Below are positions 59,251-64,000 of a DNA stretch of 64,000 nt, one piece after another. Location of the stretch: NCBI RefSeq assembly GCF_002776525.5, contig NC_045446.1, positions 68,807,886-68,871,885 of the forward strand, read 5' to 3'. The DNA is from Piliocolobus tephrosceles (lineage: Eukaryota; Chordata; Mammalia; Primates; Cercopithecidae). A model generated the notes under the pieces. That model saw only the letters and a list, made by a program, of their open reading frames with translations, did not search any database and had not been told where the DNA came from. Made by a program: the position numbers and the translations under genes. Position 1 is the first letter of the stretch, and the number at the start of each line of letters is the position of its first letter.

Positions 59251-60541
59251 GGTGGCAAAGCCTTCACTAGGGTTCTGACTCTCAGGTATGTGGGATTTTT
59301 TTTTTCCATTTCTTTTCTTCCCTCATTCAGCTGAAAGGATTTTCCCCAGTGCCTAGGCAGGCCAGTGTTCACTGCCCTTCTCTTCGCAGATGAAGGGTGT
59401 TGTTCCTGATGGAAGATGAAGTGAGCAGGGTCTGGGTAGAGTGGTCGGGGGTATATGCTCCTCCCTCAGCAGCTGCTGTGACCCTCTCCCAGGTCTACCA
59501 CAAGGGACACTTTCTTCTTAAATCTTTCCTCACTCTTTTCTGTGGAAAAGCTCCCGGTGGGATTTGTAGAGAAAAAAGTCCCTAAGAAGACACAGATCTG
59601 CCCAACTGCTACAGCCTCCAAGGGCTTCAGACTCTCTTGCCAGTACACACTTAGCCTTTGTAAATTCACCAGCCATCCCAGCTGAATTCTTTCTCCCTGG
59701 AGTAGGTACATCTGCCCCAGCCAAGCCAGGACCCACATCTTGTCTCTTTCTGCAAGAGTCTGTCTCTCCTTGGATTTGACTTGAGAGAAGGAGTTCAAGG
59801 AAATGCACGAATTTACCTTTTGTCTGGGTTATTTTCATAATAAGGTTGGGAATGATGCCCTTTCCAGCTTCCCTATTGCCAAGCAAAAACCAGAAGCCAA
59901 ATCTCTTCATTAGACCCATTTCAGTTGAATTTTATGTCCCATTGGGAGCACTGGCAATGCTGGTGCTCAGATGTGAATCTAGCAGTCTTCTCACTACAGC
60001 CTATCTTTTCTTCCTGTCTCTATTTCCCTTCCATTCCGAATTTACAAGTCATTATAAAATATTGACTATTTGTCAACCGACCAGTTGGCAAACCCTATGC
60101 TTGATGCAAAGACAAATTTGTAAGGGTCTCACAGTAGCTAATGCAAGCATAATTATAACAGGAGCTGTCACAGGGCACTGTGGGCGGCCAGAGCCACTTC
60201 CCCTATGAAACTCAGGGAAGGGTGTTGCTCATACCCATCCAGCAAGTCAATTCTGGAACCTGCCTCACACTTATCAGGCCATTTTCTCAGCCACCAAATG
60301 CCATCTGACCAGGAGCTAAGTCTGAGCGTAATGATGCCACACATGGGAGATGGGGACTGCATTTTAGACTCCTTTGAGGTTCCTACCAGCAGACCTGTGG
60401 GCTGAGGGGAGGAAAGTAATCTTGATTCTCCAAAACTGTGAACTCTACAAATCAAGATGCTCTGAAGTGTGTGATGTTTATGTTAGGTGTACTATTTAAT
60501 CTGTTAAGAGGATCAACAAAGCTGACTTAAAACTTGTTTCA

Positions 60542-60851
60542 GGCCGGGTGCTGTGGCTCATGCCTCTAATCCCAGCACTTTGGGAGGCCTAGGCGGGTGG
60601 ATCACTTGGGGTCAGGAGTTTGAGACCAGCCTGGCCAATATAGTGAAACCCCGTCTTTACTAAAAATACAAAAATTAGCTGGAGGTGGTGGCAGGTGCCT
60701 GTAATCCCAGCTACTCAGGAGGCTGAGGCAGAACTGTGGAGGTTGCAGTGAGTTGAGATCATGCCATTGCACTCCCGCCTGGGCAACAGAGTGAGACTCC
60801 ATCTGAAAAACCAAACCAACCAACTAACCAACCAACCAACCAACCAACCAG
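60542..60851 (+). mobile_element. Alu with (AACC)n tail, sense
   Basis: Complete Alu body with a small loss in the right arm (GGCAGAACTGTGGAGG). The tail is an (AACC)n tract (about 60808-60850). The target duplication CTTGTTTCA is perfect (60533-60541 and 60852-60860). Confidence 0.93.
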
Positions 60852-63800
60852 CTTGTTTCAATAATAGCCTATGTCACAGGCAAGCCTGGGCAAATTTTTT
60901 TAGAAAAATAGAACACTTCGGTTATAATTTACTAAACTGCCTCATGAAGCGAAAGGTAGAAAATTCACTAGAGCAATGGTTCATTGGCAAAATCTCTCCA
61001 AATCCTTAAGAAACACCATAATTAAATATCATTACATCTCTACTTCTAGAGAGCCTCATAGTTTGCAAAGTATTTTTACTTTCAGTATTTATTTAGTTTT
61101 TTAGTTCTCATAATGGCCCAGAAATAGGGTAGGGCGGGGGATTATTTCTGTCTGGTTGAGACTTGGGTCTGGAGGCCAGCTAGCCTGACTCTGAGTCACA
61201 TGGCTTACAGCCAATGAAAATAGGTATCTGGCACCCTTGCTTCATTCTCAGTCTGAGCTGGACCAGTTTGCCTTGGGTGGCTCTGAGTGTTATTTTTCAG
61301 CTGACTTTGGATATTCTCAGGGATCTGACTTCTTTCTTAGCTCATGTCTTGATCTTTCATACTTGATTCTGCTCTTCTCACCTGACCTCTGATTCCTACC
61401 TACCCCAATTAAAACTTTTGTCTACTCCTTTGATTAGTTTACTTGCAATTGCTCCTGGGAAATACCTTTCACACCCAAACAACACTTCTGCAATTACTGG
61501 TACTGCTACTAATATTGCTTGCATTAAGAACAATAACAACAGCAACAACACCACCAACTGCAGCAGCTATCATCTGAGTACTTATAATCAATCAGACACG
61601 GAGCTTTCCATATTTGATCTCACTGAAATTTTGAACCTCATACTATTCCTACGAAATAGATAACTATTTTCATCCCTATCATATAGATAAGTCACAAAGA
61701 ATGTAGGTGACCTTAGCCAGTACAGTTGAAAGAACAGGGACTTGTGTTCTGGTCCTGCTATATACTCACTGTGTGGTTTCAGGCTCATTATCTAATCTCT
61801 CTGTACTTCATATGTAAAAAACGTGGATGATAATTCCTGCCATCTGAGGTTGCTGTGAAGATTAAATGGGAAAGAGCCTGGCACATAGTAGGATCTCAAA
61901 AAACAAAAACAAAAACAAAAAAACTAGTTTCCCTTTCTATTTTAGGACTTTTATCTACCACTTCTGGTTTGTGTCAACAAGGATAACCACTCTTGGGTAC
62001 TGCTATGAAGTGCAGTCTTCAGAATTCCAGATGCCATTTTATAAAAAAGTAATTGTAAAAACTTTTCCTTCTTCACTAAACATCAACTATAGCTATATAT
62101 TTCATCGAGGAAAGAAAGGGAGGGATCTTTCCTGGTAGAAGTGTAGGAAATCATTTTAGATTTCAGGGGTGGTGGAGTGTAACGGATGCAGCCATGTGTA
62201 AGCATTCGGTTTGCGATCTGAGGGAGTGACCTTGGGAACTAATTGAGTGCACAGACTTGCTCTGACAAAGAAATCCCTGTATTGGCTAAATAATGTATAA
62301 GAGATTTCCACTGGGCAATGGGCAAAATGGAATTATTTAGCGTATTTCCATTCCAATGAGTTAATCAAGATAATTGCTGTTTTCCTGGATCTTTGTCTTC
62401 TCTTTGTAATTAACAAGGTCCTTGTTTGGAGAAAGGAATTTAGCCAGTGAACTTTATAAAAATGGCTGTGACATTTTTGTTCAAATTATATTTAAAAATC
62501 GACTACAGATCCTTTTCCTTTGGATTCTGCTAGGACTGTTAGAAACTGATGCTTGATCAAGCTTGAGAAAAACTTTCAGGAGTCAAGTTCATTTGGAATT
62601 AACAAACTCAGTGCGGCAGTGGTGCGGGGGTAGGGTGCAGGGAGGGCAGCAGGGCAGCACTGAGAAAGCCCAAGCTCTGGCATCAGACTTGGACTGCGAT
62701 CCCTGTTCTGCCACGTCTCACTATCAAAAGTGGACAAAGGAGCCTTCAGAGCCTCGGTTTCTATGTCTGTAAAACGGATAATAATCACCCATCCTCAGAG
62801 CTGCTGTGTGCATTAAATGCAGTGGTGTAGCTCCTAGACCACAGCTGATGCGCAACAGGGCTAGTTCCTTCCCCACCTCTCACATGCTTATCTAATGGTG
62901 ACATATTCAGCAATCTCAGTTGTTTGAACCATGGCTAAGACCTCAAAAAGCAGCTTAAAAAATCTAAGTAGAAAGAGAGATGTTCGTCCATTCATTAAAA
63001 TATCTCCTAGAGGAACACCCCAGATATATATATACATTTAATTGCGGCTAGGATTATAATAAGCTGAACTTCTGGTTCTCTGATCACACCTCTTAAGAAG
63101 TCCTCTACTGGATGAAGAACAGAGAAATGAGCTACTTGAGGTGGACGCTAGGACTGAAATAAATAGTGACACCACAGCGCAACCCTGAGGGAGGAGGCAG
63201 AGAAACCTTCCCTTTAGATACAGGACCTAATAAAGTGATGGTTTAAAATCACTTCGGGCTGGGGCAAAGGGGTCTATATCCTCATTTCCCCACTTCCTGA
63301 AAGCTCTCTTCATATTACAGCATAATATGCAATTGTTGTTCCTTATTAATGACCCTGAATCATAAAAAGAAAGTTTTCATTATGTCTATATAGTGTGTTT
63401 GAGAAGGGAAGTATGCAATACACTTCATAAGAAAAGTTCCATGCAAAATGGTTAATATGAAAAGGTTTTTTTTTTTTTTTTTTGGAATTTGAAGATGTGA
63501 GCTTCAATTATGTGGAAAACTCATCCACATGTGCCTGTTCCTTCTCCCCTTGCCACATTTCTGGACAGTGGTCATATGAAGATGCTAGCACTTCATCAGG
63601 TAAGTACTCTTCATCTACACCATCTCCCTGTGGTATGCTGGGCAGGTATCTGCTGTATCCATTCTACAGATGTGGAAACCGAGGCCAAGAGGGATTAAGT
63701 CCACGGGAGAGTGGGAGCTGATGCCCAGCTCCTCTGACTCCAAAGCTTATGCCTTCTCCACTAGACCATTTCCTTCCTAGGAGAAATCATGTGGAATATG

Positions 63801-63937
63801 AACATGTAGAATGTATTAAAGGTAATGGTTTTTATCCCAAATCCTGAATTAAAAAAAAAATACTCCATCAATTTACCTCTAATCCTACAATGAATTAATG
63901 AAACAAAATCATCAAATGGCCTTGTTTTGGTACTTAC

Positions 63938-64000
63938 TCATAAAATGTTGTCCATCCGTTTTCATTGCTTTTGGTTGCCAGAAGGCCAGAATTGCCATGG
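63938..64000 (-). CDS. TENM4: TENM4 internal exon, 3' part only
   Basis: The exon runs off the window. The last 63 bases encode HGNSGLLATKSNENGWTTFY plus GA of a split Glu codon, then the donor TATGA|GTAAGTACC. Joined to the exon at 50612 this gives WTTFYEYDSFGRLTNV, a YD unit. It belongs to the YD-repeat barrel. The upstream start is not visible. Confidence 0.95.

Larger units (their letters stand above)
50613..63937 (-). other. TENM4: TENM4 13.3-kb intron (GT-AG)
   Basis: Donor TATGA|GTAAGTACC at 63937 and acceptor at 50613. Repeats are MIR-like text (51300-51600), T and A runs (about 51867-51892 and 54153-54174), L2 (53450-53640 and 54990-55528), MIR-like pieces (54690-54890, 55660-55800, 61700-61900, 62650-62830 and 63600-63760), Alus (56147, 57440, 57791 and 60542) and an antisense L1/HAL1 (57700 to about 59250). 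Stretches 51900-53400, 59300-60530 and 62150-62550 hold nothing I can name; the last is AT-rich and repeat-free. Confidence 0.75.

Noticed and set aside
21403..64000. Assignment to TENM1, TENM2 or TENM3 instead of TENM4
   Set aside because: The C-terminus (SDSANNIHFMRQSEMGRR) and the exon text (SSSNIMPFNLYMFK, LHNVIPGYPKPDMD) fit TENM4 as I know it; the paralogues end differently (for example IGKR, IGRR or EMGKR types).
1..64000. CRISPR arrays, operons, tRNA or rRNA genes, CpG-island promoter
   Set aside because: None seen. The tandem repeats present are microsatellites or transposon parts, and no CpG-dense block of 300 bases or more is visible.

Overview
This is an Old World monkey-like primate genomic window. 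The evidence is dense Alu and L1 content. Two Alus, at 2903-3201 and 20365-20669, carry the cluster of changes I associate with cercopithecoid AluYR elements (a CTCGCCCGGCTAG stretch, CACCGGGTTAGCCAGG or close, GGCTTGAGCC). There are no bacterial or plasmid features. The only functional gene I can support is the 3' end of TENM4 (teneurin-4, ODZ4), read on the minus strand. The encoded protein ends in the teneurin C-terminal motif (...HFMRQSEMGRR), which fits TENM4 better than TENM1, 2 or 3.

Layout. Positions 1 to about 21,402 lie downstream of TENM4 and hold no gene. The first 12.8 kb is a nest of LINE-1 elements: an old sense L1 (1-2365), an old antisense L1/HAL1-like element in two parts (2516-4401 and 10579-12830), and between those parts a nearly full-length but dead L1PA (4402-10578). 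Alus sit inside all the older pieces. From 12.8 to 21.4 kb there are scattered MIR, L2, MER5A and Alu copies in otherwise unremarkable DNA.

From 21,403 to 64,000 the window is TENM4: a 4.8-kb 3' UTR (21403-26191), the terminal coding exon (26192-26950), five internal exons (29574-29716, 37004-38618, 40083-40379, 44592-44827, 50440-50612) and the 3' end of one more exon (63938-64000, continuing past the window). Spliced together the exons stay in frame and give the last 1,094 residues: part of the YD-repeat barrel, the RHS-type core end, the linker, the antibiotic-binding-like domain and the Tox-GHH/TCAP C-terminus. Five of the six introns are GT-AG. The intron 40082-38619 must use a GC donor to keep frame. 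A 400-base run of N (43756-44155) lies inside an intron.

I see no novel multi-gene system. The most noteworthy items are the GC-AG intron and a 25-bp near-perfect hairpin with a tandem 17-bp duplication inside that same intron. Others are paired Pumilio-type elements overlapping a poly(A) hexamer, a perfect 12-bp hairpin in the 3' UTR, an 11-bp palindrome newly made inside an AluJ, and a ~41-bp micro-Alu with a 20-bp target duplication. Repeat subfamily names and edges are from memory and by eye, so treat them as approximate.
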